From WHSW01 sp963846565 (GTDB lineage: Bacteria > Actinomycetota > Thermoleophilia > Solirubrobacterales > 70-9): 64,000 bases of DNA. The notes under the pieces are model-generated. The model did no database searches. It worked only from the letters and a program-made list of their open reading frames with translations, and was not told the origin of the DNA. This document shows positions 47,220-55,612 of this stretch, piece by piece (position 1 is the first letter of the stretch; every line of letters begins with the position of its first letter). The stretch is taken from the NCBI GenBank assembly GCA_963846565.1, contig CAWJWL010000005.1:1798001-1862000 (forward strand), in the 5' to 3' direction. The translations under genes were made by a program, and so were the position numbers.

Positions 47220-47232
47220 GAATAATGTATCC
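47220..47232. promoter_or_regulatory. GAATAATGTATCC site before the ADC-ALDH operon
   Basis: The same 13 bases as at 44154-44166, here 4 bases upstream of the ADC-like ATG and in the same position relative to a minus-strand start codon. It may be a -10 of a leaderless promoter overlapped by a GntR operator. Confidence 0.5.
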
Positions 47233-47284
47233 AGACGTTCCCGGCGGCGGCCACGCCGGGCGGTGGCGCCGGCTTGCGGGCGGC

Positions 47285-48583
47285 TCAGTCCTTGAGGTAG
47301 CTGTTGACGACGACGCCGGTGCGGACGCGCTGCGGATGGTCGCCGACGGGGATGCTCGTGATCTCCCTGCGCTTCTTGTAGGAGATCACCGCGACACGGT
47401 CGGCGCCACTGACGGAGACGTAGCAGTGCTTGCCGTTGGCGCTGTTGGTCGACCAGTACGGCTTCGGGCCGACGTCGATGATGTTGAAGTTCTCGGGCTT
47501 CTTGCGCATCACGATCGCGGCGTAGTCGGACATCGTCCCGGCGACGCAGAAGCGCTTGCCCTTGGGATTCAGCGCGATCCCGTGGTGGGCCGAGTCGAGC
47601 AGGTACTCGGTCTCCGGCAGGTGCTTGATCGAGTCGGCGATCGGCAGCTCGACCACCCGCGTGACCTTCTCGGTCTTGAAGTCGTACTCGACGAACCCGT
47701 GGAAGAAGGAGACCTGGAAGTAGAGGAAGCGCTCGTTGGGCGAGAGCGTCATCGGCCGCACCGAGTCGCTCATGTTCGGATAGCCGGCCTCCGCGAGCTT
47801 CTCCTTCATATGGATCCGATCGATGATCTCCATCGTGTCCGCGTCGACTGTCTGGAAGAAGGTCGCGCCCTTGGTCGTGTCGAGCTGGGCCTCGTCGGTG
47901 GGTGTGTAGACACGGCCGATCGCCGCGTGGTAGAGGACCTCGCCGTCGGCCGAGTAGTTGTTCTCGTGCGGCGAGTCGCCCGACTCGAACTCCTTGACGA
48001 TCTCGCCGGTGGCGGTGTCGATCACCTGGCCGACGTTGCCGGTCGAGGCGGAGACCACCACTTCGGAGCCGTCCTCGGAGATCGCCATGTGATCGGCGCG
48101 CACGCCGGCGACCTTCGTCCGCCAGACGATCTGCTCGGTACTGAGGTCGATCCCCACGACGTCGGCGAAGCTCGGGCGAGAGACGTAGACGAAGCGGCCG
48201 TTGGGGTGCAGGAAGGCATCGTCGACGAACTGGTCGTGGCCCTCGCCGATCAGAGCCCGGACGCCGAGGAAGAAGCCGAGCGCGACCGGGTCGAGCAGCA
48301 ACTCCGACATGCGCTCGTCGTGGTCCGGGATCGCGCTGATCTGCTCGATCACCTCGAACGTCTTGGCGTCGGCGAAGCTGATCGTCCCGTCCCAGTTGTT
48401 CGAGATTGCGATCACCGAGCGCAGCTTCTTGCCCTTGGCGGCCTGCTTGTGCTCGGCGCCCTGCGCGCGGGCGGGGGAGGGGTCGTTGCTCGCGGAGAGC
48501 GCGAGCAGGGCCGCGATCGCCGCCGCGATCGCGAGACCGATGGCGAGCAACCGTCGCCTGGAGTTGTGTGCGCTTGCGGCCAT
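47285..48583 (-). CDS. Secreted YVTN-type beta-propeller protein
   Basis: A 432-residue exported protein with a signal peptide (residues about 10-40, LLAIGLAIAAAIAALLALSA). The mature part has repeated propeller strands such as VIAISNNWDGTISFADAKTF, GRFVYVSRPSFADVVGIDL, GNVGQVIDTATGEIV and DRVAVISYKKRREITSIPVG, the YVTN/lactonase style seven-bladed fold. Amine dehydrogenase heavy chains have this fold too, but no partner subunit is seen here. It lies 52 bases from the ADC site and is probably a separate transcript. Confidence 0.75.
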   Translation of the reverse strand: MAASAHNSRRRLLAIGLAIAAAIAALLALSASNDPSPARAQGAEHKQAAKGKKLRSVIAISNNWDGTISFADAKTFEVIEQISAIPDHDERMSELLLDPVALGFFLGVRALIGEGHDQFVDDAFLHPNGRFVYVSRPSFADVVGIDLSTEQIVWRTKVAGVRADHMAISEDGSEVVVSASTGNVGQVIDTATGEIVKEFESGDSPHENNYSADGEVLYHAAIGRVYTPTDEAQLDTTKGATFFQTVDADTMEIIDRIHMKEKLAEAGYPNMSDSVRPMTLSPNERFLYFQVSFFHGFVEYDFKTEKVTRVVELPIADSIKHLPETEYLLDSAHHGIALNPKGKRFCVAGTMSDYAAIVMRKKPENFNIIDVGPKPYWSTNSANGKHCYVSVSGADRVAVISYKKRREITSIPVGDHPQRVRTGVVVNSYLKD

Positions 48584-48660
48584 CGGCTACGTCGGAGGGC
48601 ATTGTTTCACCATCTTCAGCCGGCGCGCGCCGTTTCGGGCTCGGGTAGCTTCGGCCGCCG

Positions 48661-49110
48661 ATGGCGAGACAGACGCTCCTGCCGGCCCTGCTCGCGACCG
48701 CCGCTGCGCTCGCGTTCTCCGGCTGCGGCTCCGACTCGTCCAGCGGCGATGAGGCCGAGGTGCAGGCGACGGTGGAGGAGTACCTCGACGCGCTCCGCGC
48801 CGGCGATGCCGAAGCGGTCTGCGCGCTCCTGAGCGAATCCGAGCTCGCCGACCTCGAGGTCGCGGGCTCGTGCAGCGAGGTGCTCACGCAAGGCCTCGCG
48901 GTTGTCGCCGAGGAGGAGGTCGAGATCCCCGAGTACGTGATCGGCGACGTCGTCGTCGATGGGGAGGAGGCCGAGGTCAGGCTCGCGAGCGACGCGACGG
49001 ACGAGACGGTGCCGCTGGCGAAGGAGGACGGCGAGTGGAAGCTCACCGGCACGACCTCGCTCGATCAGTTCCACCCCGACGACCCGCTGCCGGGCGGACC
49101 GCCGGACTAG
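48661..49110 (+). CDS. Lipoprotein with NTF2-like domain
   Basis: A 149-residue lipoprotein. The lipobox ALAFSGC places the lipidated Cys at residue 22. The remainder (TVEEYLDALRAGDAEAVCAL, WKLTGTTSLDQF) has the helix-sheet pattern of NTF2-like/DUF4878 proteins. Two Cys in the domain may form a disulfide. The function is unknown. It is divergent from the propeller gene. Confidence 0.72.
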   Translation: MARQTLLPALLATAAALAFSGCGSDSSSGDEAEVQATVEEYLDALRAGDAEAVCALLSESELADLEVAGSCSEVLTQGLAVVAEEEVEIPEYVIGDVVVDGEEAEVRLASDATDETVPLAKEDGEWKLTGTTSLDQFHPDDPLPGGPPD

Positions 49111-49209
49111 GCGCGTCAGCAACGCGAGTGCGCGATTGACGACGCATTGCGTCGTCAACTGCGATCTCGTGGAAGGCGCGGGCGCTCCCGCTAGATTTCG
49201 AGGCACCAC

Positions 49210-49293
49210 GCGGCTGTGGTGGAATTGGTAGACACGCGGTGTTCAGGTCGCCGTGTCCGAAAGGACGTGGAGGTTCGAGTCCTCTCAGCCGCA
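49210..49293 (+). tRNA. tRNA-Leu(CAG)
   Basis: Acceptor GCGGCTG pairs with CAGCCGC (49286-49292), discriminator A. The anticodon arm CGGTG-TTCAGGT-CGCCG puts CAG at 49244-49246. A long variable arm (TGTCC GAAA GGACG) marks a class II tRNA. T loop TTCGAGT. No CCA is encoded. Confidence 0.95.
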
Positions 49294-49304
49294 CTCGCCG
49301 AGCG

Positions 49305-50945
49305 CTAACCAGAGGGCGCCGACGCTCTCCCCAGCCCCAGCTCCTCGACCGCGCGGTCGCGGAGCTTGTGCTTTTGGATCTTCCCGGTGACCGTCATCGG
49401 GAACTCGTCGCAGGCGACCACGTGGCGGGGGATCTTGAAGTGGGCGATCTTCCCCGTGCAGAACTCGCGTATTTCGTCGGAATCGATCGTCGCGCCCTCA
49501 CGCGCGATCACCCAGGCGACGATCTCCTCGCCCAAGCGTTCGTCGGGGACGCCGACGACCTGGACGTCGGCGATCGCCGGATGGCCGTACAGGAACTCCT
49601 CGATCTCTCGCGGGTAGACGTTCTCGCCGCCGCGGATGATCATGTCCTTGATCCGGCCGACGATCCGGACGTAGCCGTCGTCGTCCATCGTCGCCAGGTC
49701 GCCGGTGTGCATCCAGCCGGCCGCGTCGATCGCCTCGGCGGTCCGCTCGGGCTCGTTCCAGTACCCGCTCATGACCAGGTACCCGCGGGTGCAGAACTCC
49801 CCCGACTCGCCTCGGGGCACGGTGTGCCCGCTCGCCGGATCGACGATCTTGATCTCGGTGTGCGCCATCGCCTGTCCCACGGTGCCGCAGCGGTGCTCGA
49901 CGGTGTCGTCGCGGCGCACCATGGTCGACGCGGGCGAGGTCTCGGTCATCCCGAAGGCGATCGTGATCTCGTCGACGCCCATCTCGGAGCCGACCCGCTG
50001 CATCACCTCGATCGGGCACGGCGAGCCGGCCATGATCCCCGTTCGCAGGCTGGACAGATCGAACTCGCCGAAGCGCGGATGATCGAGCTCTGCGATGAAC
50101 ATCGTGGGCACGCCGTAGAGGCTCGTGCAGCGCTCGCCGGCGACGGCTTCGAGCGTCGCCAGCGGGTCGAATGCCTCTCCGGGATAGACCATGCAGGCGC
50201 CGCGAAGGCTGCAGGCCAGGTTGCCGAGGACCATGCCGAAGCAGTGGTAGAGCGGCACCGGGATGCAGACGCGGTCCGCCTCCGTGTAGCCGAGCACCTC
50301 GCTCTGGAGCAAGGCGTTGTTGAGGATGTTGTGGTGGGTGAGCGTCGCGCCCTTGGGGCTTCCGGTCGTCCCGCTCGTGTACTGGATGTTGATCGCGTCG
50401 TCGAAGCTGAGCGTCTCGCCACGCGCGCGAAGCTCGTCGACCCCGGGCCCGCCTTCACCGGCCGCGAGCCGGTCCCAATCCGGCGAGCCGAGCAGGATCA
50501 CGTGCTCGAGCGCGGGCAACGAGCCGCGGACCCCGGCCACCATCGCCCCGTAATCCGCGCCCTTGAACTCAGGCGCCGCGATCACCACCCGGCAGCCCGA
50601 TTGCGCCAGCGCGTACTCGAGCTCGGACGTCCGGTAGGCCGGGTTGATGTTGACGAGGATCGCGCCGATCTTCGCGGTCGCGTACTGGACCAGGGTCCAC
50701 TCGTATCGGTTCGGGCTCCAGACGCCGACCCGATCGCCCTTCGCCAGCCCGAGTCCGAGCAGCCCGCGGGCCAGGTCATCGACCGCGTGGTCGAGTTCGG
50801 CCCAGGTGAAGCGCACGTCCTGGTGGCGCGAGACGAGCGCCTCCGAGTCCGCGACGCGGGCCGCCGTGCGTTCGAGGTTGGCGCCGATCGTCTCGCCCAA
50901 GAGCGGCGCCGAGCCGAGTCCGTGCTCGTATGAGGTAGCCCCCAC
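49305..50945 (-). CDS. AMP-dependent acyl-CoA synthetase
   Basis: A 546-residue adenylate-forming ligase. The phosphate loop is IQYTSGTTGSPKGATLTHHN, followed by AFGMTETSPAST, the hinge GRIKDMIIRGGENVYPREIE and the catalytic Lys in TVTGKIQKHKL. It resembles FadD-type medium/long-chain or FadD3/FadD35-like synthetases. It starts about 33 bases from the divergent sulfatase and ends just after tRNA-Leu. Confidence 0.92.
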   Translation of the reverse strand: MGATSYEHGLGSAPLLGETIGANLERTAARVADSEALVSRHQDVRFTWAELDHAVDDLARGLLGLGLAKGDRVGVWSPNRYEWTLVQYATAKIGAILVNINPAYRTSELEYALAQSGCRVVIAAPEFKGADYGAMVAGVRGSLPALEHVILLGSPDWDRLAAGEGGPGVDELRARGETLSFDDAINIQYTSGTTGSPKGATLTHHNILNNALLQSEVLGYTEADRVCIPVPLYHCFGMVLGNLACSLRGACMVYPGEAFDPLATLEAVAGERCTSLYGVPTMFIAELDHPRFGEFDLSSLRTGIMAGSPCPIEVMQRVGSEMGVDEITIAFGMTETSPASTMVRRDDTVEHRCGTVGQAMAHTEIKIVDPASGHTVPRGESGEFCTRGYLVMSGYWNEPERTAEAIDAAGWMHTGDLATMDDDGYVRIVGRIKDMIIRGGENVYPREIEEFLYGHPAIADVQVVGVPDERLGEEIVAWVIAREGATIDSDEIREFCTGKIAHFKIPRHVVACDEFPMTVTGKIQKHKLRDRAVEELGLGRASAPSG

Positions 50946-50978
50946 GAGCCGATCTTATCCGCGCTCCTCGGCACGCCG

Positions 50979-52493
50979 ATGGCTATCGTCCTCCCGGTGC
51001 AGGCGGTTTGGGGAGCGAGCCAGCCGTCCTACTGGCGGCGTCTCACAGCGCTCGGGGTCTCGATCGGCGCCCCGCTCGGTGTGCTGCTCGCGCTGGCGAC
51101 GGGTGCCGGCGGCGACGATGGCTCAGGCGAGCCCCCGTCGGTCGCCGCCGCAGACGCCGCGGAGAAGCCGAACATCATCGTTGTGATGACCGACGACGAG
51201 GCGCTCTGGGGCAGCGAGGGGACGCCCGAGACCAACGAGCTGATCGGCGCCGCCGGGGTCACCTTCCTCAACTCGTTCGTGACCGACCCGCTGTGTTGCC
51301 CCTCCCGAGCGACGATGCTCACGGGCCAGTACGCCCACAACCACGGTGTGATCTCGAACGGGGGGCCCAACGCGCTTCCGGCTCTGCGCGCACACCACAC
51401 CCTGCCCGTGTGGATGCGCGCTGCCGGGTACACCACCGCGCTCGTCGGCAAGTACTTCAACGGCTACGACGAGAAGGACCCGGTGGCCCCGGGATGGGAC
51501 CGCTGGTACGCGCTCACCGATCCGACGACGCAGGACTACGTCCAGTACACGCTGAACGAGAACGGCAAGCCGCGCGATTACGGCCCGTCGCCCGAGGAGT
51601 ACAAGACCCACGTGCTCGGCTCGAAGGCGGTGGCGACGATCCGCCACACGTCCCGCGGGGACCGCCCGCTGTTCCTCTACGTCGGCTTCAACGCTCCCCA
51701 CTCGCCCGCGACGCCGGCGCCCCGCGACGTCGGCGCATTCGCCGACCACCCGCTCCCCGACGTGCCCAACTACGCCGAGCAGGATGTCTCCGACAAGCCC
51801 TCCTTCATCCGCAACCAACCGCCGCCCCAGAACCTCGACGCTTCCGTCGCCGACTACCAACAGAACGCGCTCGAATCGCTGCTGTCCGTCGACCGCGAGG
51901 TCGAGCGGATCGTGGCCGAGCTGAAGCGCCGCGACGAGCTCGACAACACCTACATCTTCTTCACCTCCGACAACGGCTACTTCGCCGGCGAGCACCGGAT
52001 CAGCTACGGGAAGCTGCTCCCGCACGAAGCGTCGAGTCGCGTGCCGCTGATGCTGCGCGGGCCGGGAATCGACCCCGAGACGACCTCCGAGGCGTTGGTC
52101 GGGAACATCGACCTGGCACCCACGATCGTGGAGCTGGCGGGCGCCGAGCCGACGCTCGAGCTCGACGGCGACCCGCTGCTCCCCCTGCCGGAGGGGGACG
52201 ACGACGGGGTCGAGCGGCCGCTCGTGATCGAGGGCCTCGTCCGCGACCGCTCCGTCTACTACGGGATCCCCTACTCGGCGATCCGCACGCAGCGATATCT
52301 CTACGCCGAGTACGAGAACGGAGCCCAGGAGCTCTACGACTACAAGCGCGATCCGTACGAGCTCGAATCCCGCGACGCCGCGGGTCGCTACGCCGCGGTC
52401 GAGGAATCGCTGTCGGAGGCACTCGCCGTCTACCGGGACTGCGTCGGCGATGCCTGCACGACCGAGCTCGATGCACCGCCCGAGCCAGAGTAA
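50979..52493 (+). CDS. Secreted type I sulfatase
   Basis: A 504-residue arylsulfatase-family protein with an N-terminal hydrophobic signal/anchor (about residues 21-41). NIIVVMTDDEALW carries the metal-binding Asp pair. LCCPSRATMLTGQ is the CxPSR site, where Cys106 would be converted to formylglycine. TYIFFTSDNGYFAGEHRI completes the metal site. It would remove sulfate from an extracellular ester, perhaps a polysaccharide. An FGE maturase gene is not in the window. tRNA-Glu follows 46 bases downstream. Confidence 0.9.
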   Translation: MAIVLPVQAVWGASQPSYWRRLTALGVSIGAPLGVLLALATGAGGDDGSGEPPSVAAADAAEKPNIIVVMTDDEALWGSEGTPETNELIGAAGVTFLNSFVTDPLCCPSRATMLTGQYAHNHGVISNGGPNALPALRAHHTLPVWMRAAGYTTALVGKYFNGYDEKDPVAPGWDRWYALTDPTTQDYVQYTLNENGKPRDYGPSPEEYKTHVLGSKAVATIRHTSRGDRPLFLYVGFNAPHSPATPAPRDVGAFADHPLPDVPNYAEQDVSDKPSFIRNQPPPQNLDASVADYQQNALESLLSVDREVERIVAELKRRDELDNTYIFFTSDNGYFAGEHRISYGKLLPHEASSRVPLMLRGPGIDPETTSEALVGNIDLAPTIVELAGAEPTLELDGDPLLPLPEGDDDGVERPLVIEGLVRDRSVYYGIPYSAIRTQRYLYAEYENGAQELYDYKRDPYELESRDAAGRYAAVEESLSEALAVYRDCVGDACTTELDAPPEPE

Positions 52494-52539
52494 AGCGACC
52501 CAGCTGGCGCGCGCTCGGTCGCTAGACTGGCCCGCTCAC

Positions 52540-52612
52540 GCCGCTATCGTCTAGGGGACTAGGACGCCGCCCTCTCACGGCGGAAACCCGGGTTCGAATC
52601 CCGGTAGCGGTG
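52540..52612 (+). tRNA. tRNA-Glu(CTC), integration site of the element
   Basis: Acceptor GCCGCTA with TAGCGGT (52605-52611), discriminator G. The anticodon loop in CGCCG CCCTCTCA CGGCG carries CTC. The T arm is CCGGGTTCGAATCCCGG. Its last 24 bases also occur in inverted orientation at 62331-62354, and an 11-base part (TTCGAATCCCG) recurs directly at 59492. Confidence 0.95.
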
Positions 52613-52862
52613 CTGAGAAACCCGCTTGATCAAGCGGGTTTTCTGCTGCTTGGGCCCGCTGGGGGCCGATGGGCGGGCCAATGCGCGCGAGTCAGTGCAT
52701 GGGATGGCCGCTCCCGGCCGCGAGGATTGAAAGCCTGGAGGAGAGGCGGGCATCGCGACGAGCCTGTCCTAGGTGTAATCCCTGAGCCCGTTGTTTCACG
52801 ACACCCTGAGAAGCACGTGGCGAGCCGGCATCCCTTACCGAGGCCGCGGTGCGGGACTTAGG
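52589..52862 (+). repeat. 274-bp inverted repeat, left copy
   Basis: All 274 bases are repeated in inverted orientation at 62081-62354, and I found no mismatch when comparing line by line. It contains the tRNA-Glu 3' end (52589-52612), a rho-independent hairpin and about 220 bases without a convincing gene. The identity ends sharply at both borders. Open frames through it (MLRNPLDQAGF type) are by-products of the hairpin. Confidence 0.9.
52618..52641 (+). terminator. Terminator of tRNA-Glu
   Basis: Perfect hairpin with arms AAACCCGCTT and AAGCGGGTTT around GATC, followed by TCT, 5 bases after the tRNA. The same hairpin recurs at 62302-62325 (inverted copy) and 62048-62069 (diverged copy). 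Confidence 0.8.
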
Positions 52863-53088
52863 ACGTGGACCGCCGTCTTCATCGCCGTCGAATGCCTCAG
52901 AACCCGCCCTGGGAGGACATGTCGGGTCCCCGCGCTGGGGTGGCGGGACGTAACAGCGGACAATGCTCGCGCTCGAGGGCCTTCGGTGTTAAAGTCAATC
53001 GCCTGATGACGGGGGGATCCGCCATTCGATCCGCAGGGTGTGGTGACGCGGTTCCGATGCAAGGACCCGGCCGGCGGAACCATCCCTG
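52863..53088. other. Intergenic, left end of the element
   Basis: A stretch of 226 bases between the inverted repeat and the first cargo gene. No gene can be supported. The promoter of the cargo operon should lie here (TCGGTGTTAAAGTCAATCGC region), but I see no clear -35/-10 pair. Confidence 0.4.
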
Positions 53089-53376
53089 ATGGCGACCACG
53101 CTCGGCACAGGTCGCAGAACCGTCGCTGCCGCCGGGACGCCGGTTCAGCTTCAGGGCACGGCAATACTGTCCCTTTGGGTGATCATCACGGCGGAGACGG
53201 ACAACACACGCGTGATTGTCGTTGGCGGTGCGAGTGTGGAGGCGGCTTTGGCGACTCGCGAGGGTACGCCGCTCGGCGCGGGCGACACGATCGCCCTGGA
53301 CGTCGTCGACCTGAGCGCCGTCTGGATCGATTCGACGGTCAACGGCGACGGTGTCACGTATACGTACGGCACGTGA
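53089..53376 (+). CDS. Small virion-like beta protein
   Basis: 95 residues, almost all beta strand: VQLQGTAILSLWVIITAETD, NTRVIVVGGASVEAALATRE and LDVVDLSAVWIDSTVNGDG. Proteins with NTxVIVVGG, LxxGD and DLSxVWIDS steps occur next to tail or fibre genes in phages. No signal peptide. It ends one base before the tailspike-like gene ATG (TGAGATG). An accessory virion or capsid-decoration role is likely but unproved. Confidence 0.55.
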   Translation: MATTLGTGRRTVAAAGTPVQLQGTAILSLWVIITAETDNTRVIVVGGASVEAALATREGTPLGAGDTIALDVVDLSAVWIDSTVNGDGVTYTYGT

Positions 53377-53377
53377 G

Positions 53378-55612
53378 ATGGCCACGATCGGACCACCACG
53401 AGTGCGTCGCTCACTCAGCGTCGGCGTAGAGCGAGCGACGTTCCGGCCGTTCTTTGACGTCAAGCAGTTCGGAGCGCGCGGCGATGGCATCCGCAACGAC
53501 ACACGGGCCGTAGAGGACGCTATCGCAGCAGCAGCCGACGCTGGGGGCGGGATCGTGTACCTGAGCCCGACGTCCGGCGGCTACCTGCTCCCGGGCGAGA
53601 GCCGCATCGACCTGAAGTCAGGCGTGACACTCTTAGGCTCAGGCTGGGGCGGGCGGATCGTCCGCAGCGGTGACTTCGCCAAGGCCGACAGCACCCCGAT
53701 CTTCTTCGGCGCCGAATGGCTCACCGATACGCGGTTCGAGCATGTCTATGCGGACGGCGGTAAGGACGAGATTGCCTTGGCACAAGGGACGCTCGATGGT
53801 TCATACACGTTTCCCCTCGGTGGGTTTGGAGACCTGACCGTCAGTAGCGTCGGCGTCCCCTTCGGAGCTCCCGACGACTTCGGCGTCGTGCTGATTGGCT
53901 CTGTTCTCGTTCGGTATACCTCCGTACTCGGGACCACGGGGACCGTGACCCTTCGAGGGTGCACGGCGCCCGACGGGACGATGCTCTCGAACGGTGCCCC
54001 CGTCCTCGAAAGCTCCGGCAACCTGCGCATGCCGTTCGTTAATCTCGCCAACGGCGGGACTCGCATCGGGATGCACTTCTGCACGATCGTCAACTGGCCC
54101 GGACAGCCTTTCCAGGCCAATGGCCCCAACGACGACCCGGAGGTGAAGCCGCTAGAGGACTTCGAGATCTGCCACAACCTCACCGAAGCAAACCGCGGCA
54201 TCGTCCTGCGCCGCAATGTCCGGCGCGGCCGAATCATCGCGAACCAGGTCACCTCAACGGACGACGCGATCGCAATCCTCGGACTCGACGCCGACGAAGG
54301 GCCGCGGGACCTCGAGATCGGACTCAACGAGATCCACTCGCAGGCCTTCGAGGACGCTGATGCCGAGTTCTCCGGCTACGGCCTGCGCCTCGCCGGGGTT
54401 CAGAACTCGGTCGCCACCGCGAACAAGATCCGCGGCTCGACGCCGTCGCCCCCGGAGGCCCTCGACCGGGCCGGCCTACTGATCACCGACTCGGAGACGT
54501 GCACCACGAAGAACCTGCTGGTCCTCGACACCCACGTGCACGACTCGCACGGGTACGGCATCCGGATTGGCACTGTCCAGGACGACCCATTCTCCGGTGA
54601 ATCGATCACCGTTCGTGGTGGCGGCGTCTTTGGCTGCGATGCAGAAGGCGTGGAGCTTGATCTCGGGAACAGCGGGAGCACGCCAAGGGACATCTCGATC
54701 GAGAGTCTCGATCTCGTCGACACGGGCCAGCGCGACGGCGGCACCCTCGATGCGATCCGCGTCTTCTGCGAGGAGGGAAGCTCCATCACTGGCCTTCACA
54801 TAACGGGCAACCGGATTATCCGGGCGGGCCGGCGGGCGATCTACTTTGCCTCCGACGAGACGGCAACCGACGTGCGCCTCGATTCCAACTACATCGAGGA
54901 TCCGAACTTCGGCGAGAACGCCGACATCGAGGCGATCCGCCTGGCTGGCTGTGCGAATGCTTCGGTGCGCATGAATCAGATCACCGGTGGCGCAGCGGCG
55001 TTAACTCACGGGTTCGTTCTACTCAACAGCTGCTCGGCGATCGCCCGGACCGACAACATCATCGATCCCGGCGTGATCACCGACAGCCTGGTCGTGGACA
55101 ACTCGACCGACCCCGTGTACGCGGGCCCCCCGCTGAGCTTCTACCGCCTCTTGCACGAGAACGCGGGTCGGCTCACCGATGCCGCGTCCAGCGGCACCAC
55201 CTACCTCCTGCAGCCGAACGCCATCGACGTCGCTACGCCACTCTCGCCGGCAGCGGTTGGCTACGCGTCGGCCAGGCCGTTCGCGATCGAGGCCGCCGAC
55301 TATGACGTGCGTGGTCTCGAGACCCGCCTTCGCATCGCTGGGCAACTCAGCGTCGGCTCTACCGCGCCGGGCGTGACGGTGACGCTCGGCCTCTACGAGA
55401 TCACAATCGCCTCGAACTCCGCGACCTGGAACCTGGTCTCCGGTTCCACGGTCGCGTTCGCTTCGCCTGCGGCGAATGCGGCGACGAGCGATTACTCGGC
55501 AGACTTCGATGCCCCCGCATCGGGCGTGTATGCGCTCGGGTATACGGTCAGCGGCACCCCGGCCGGCACAGTCGCCATCACCGGTAGAGTCGAGGTGGTG
55601 AGCAAGCAGTGA
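53378..55612 (+). CDS. Pectate lyase-superfamily beta-helix (tailspike-like) protein
   Basis: A 744-residue protein. The N-terminal FDVKQFGARGDGIRNDTRAV plus AIAAAADAGGGIVYLSP is the pectate lyase 3 signature found in phage tailspikes and polysaccharide hydrolases. It is followed by many parallel beta-helix rungs with NxI/L steps (ITGNRIIRAGRRAIYFAS, NQITGGAAALTHGFVLL) and a C-terminal beta-sandwich (AFASPAANAATSDYSADFDA). No signal peptide is seen. Start ATG at 53378, one base after the previous stop. It may bind or cut a surface glycan. Base composition is slightly less GC-rich than the neighbouring chromosome. Confidence 0.8.
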   Translation: MATIGPPRVRRSLSVGVERATFRPFFDVKQFGARGDGIRNDTRAVEDAIAAAADAGGGIVYLSPTSGGYLLPGESRIDLKSGVTLLGSGWGGRIVRSGDFAKADSTPIFFGAEWLTDTRFEHVYADGGKDEIALAQGTLDGSYTFPLGGFGDLTVSSVGVPFGAPDDFGVVLIGSVLVRYTSVLGTTGTVTLRGCTAPDGTMLSNGAPVLESSGNLRMPFVNLANGGTRIGMHFCTIVNWPGQPFQANGPNDDPEVKPLEDFEICHNLTEANRGIVLRRNVRRGRIIANQVTSTDDAIAILGLDADEGPRDLEIGLNEIHSQAFEDADAEFSGYGLRLAGVQNSVATANKIRGSTPSPPEALDRAGLLITDSETCTTKNLLVLDTHVHDSHGYGIRIGTVQDDPFSGESITVRGGGVFGCDAEGVELDLGNSGSTPRDISIESLDLVDTGQRDGGTLDAIRVFCEEGSSITGLHITGNRIIRAGRRAIYFASDETATDVRLDSNYIEDPNFGENADIEAIRLAGCANASVRMNQITGGAAALTHGFVLLNSCSAIARTDNIIDPGVITDSLVVDNSTDPVYAGPPLSFYRLLHENAGRLTDAASSGTTYLLQPNAIDVATPLSPAAVGYASARPFAIEAADYDVRGLETRLRIAGQLSVGSTAPGVTVTLGLYEITIASNSATWNLVSGSTVAFASPAANAATSDYSADFDAPASGVYALGYTVSGTPAGTVAITGRVEVVSKQ

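Noticed and set aside
52610..52861. Small protein starting MLRNPLDQAG, also seen near 62000-62400
   Set aside because: It is a reading through the tRNA terminator hairpin and the repeat, without ribosome site or codon signal.
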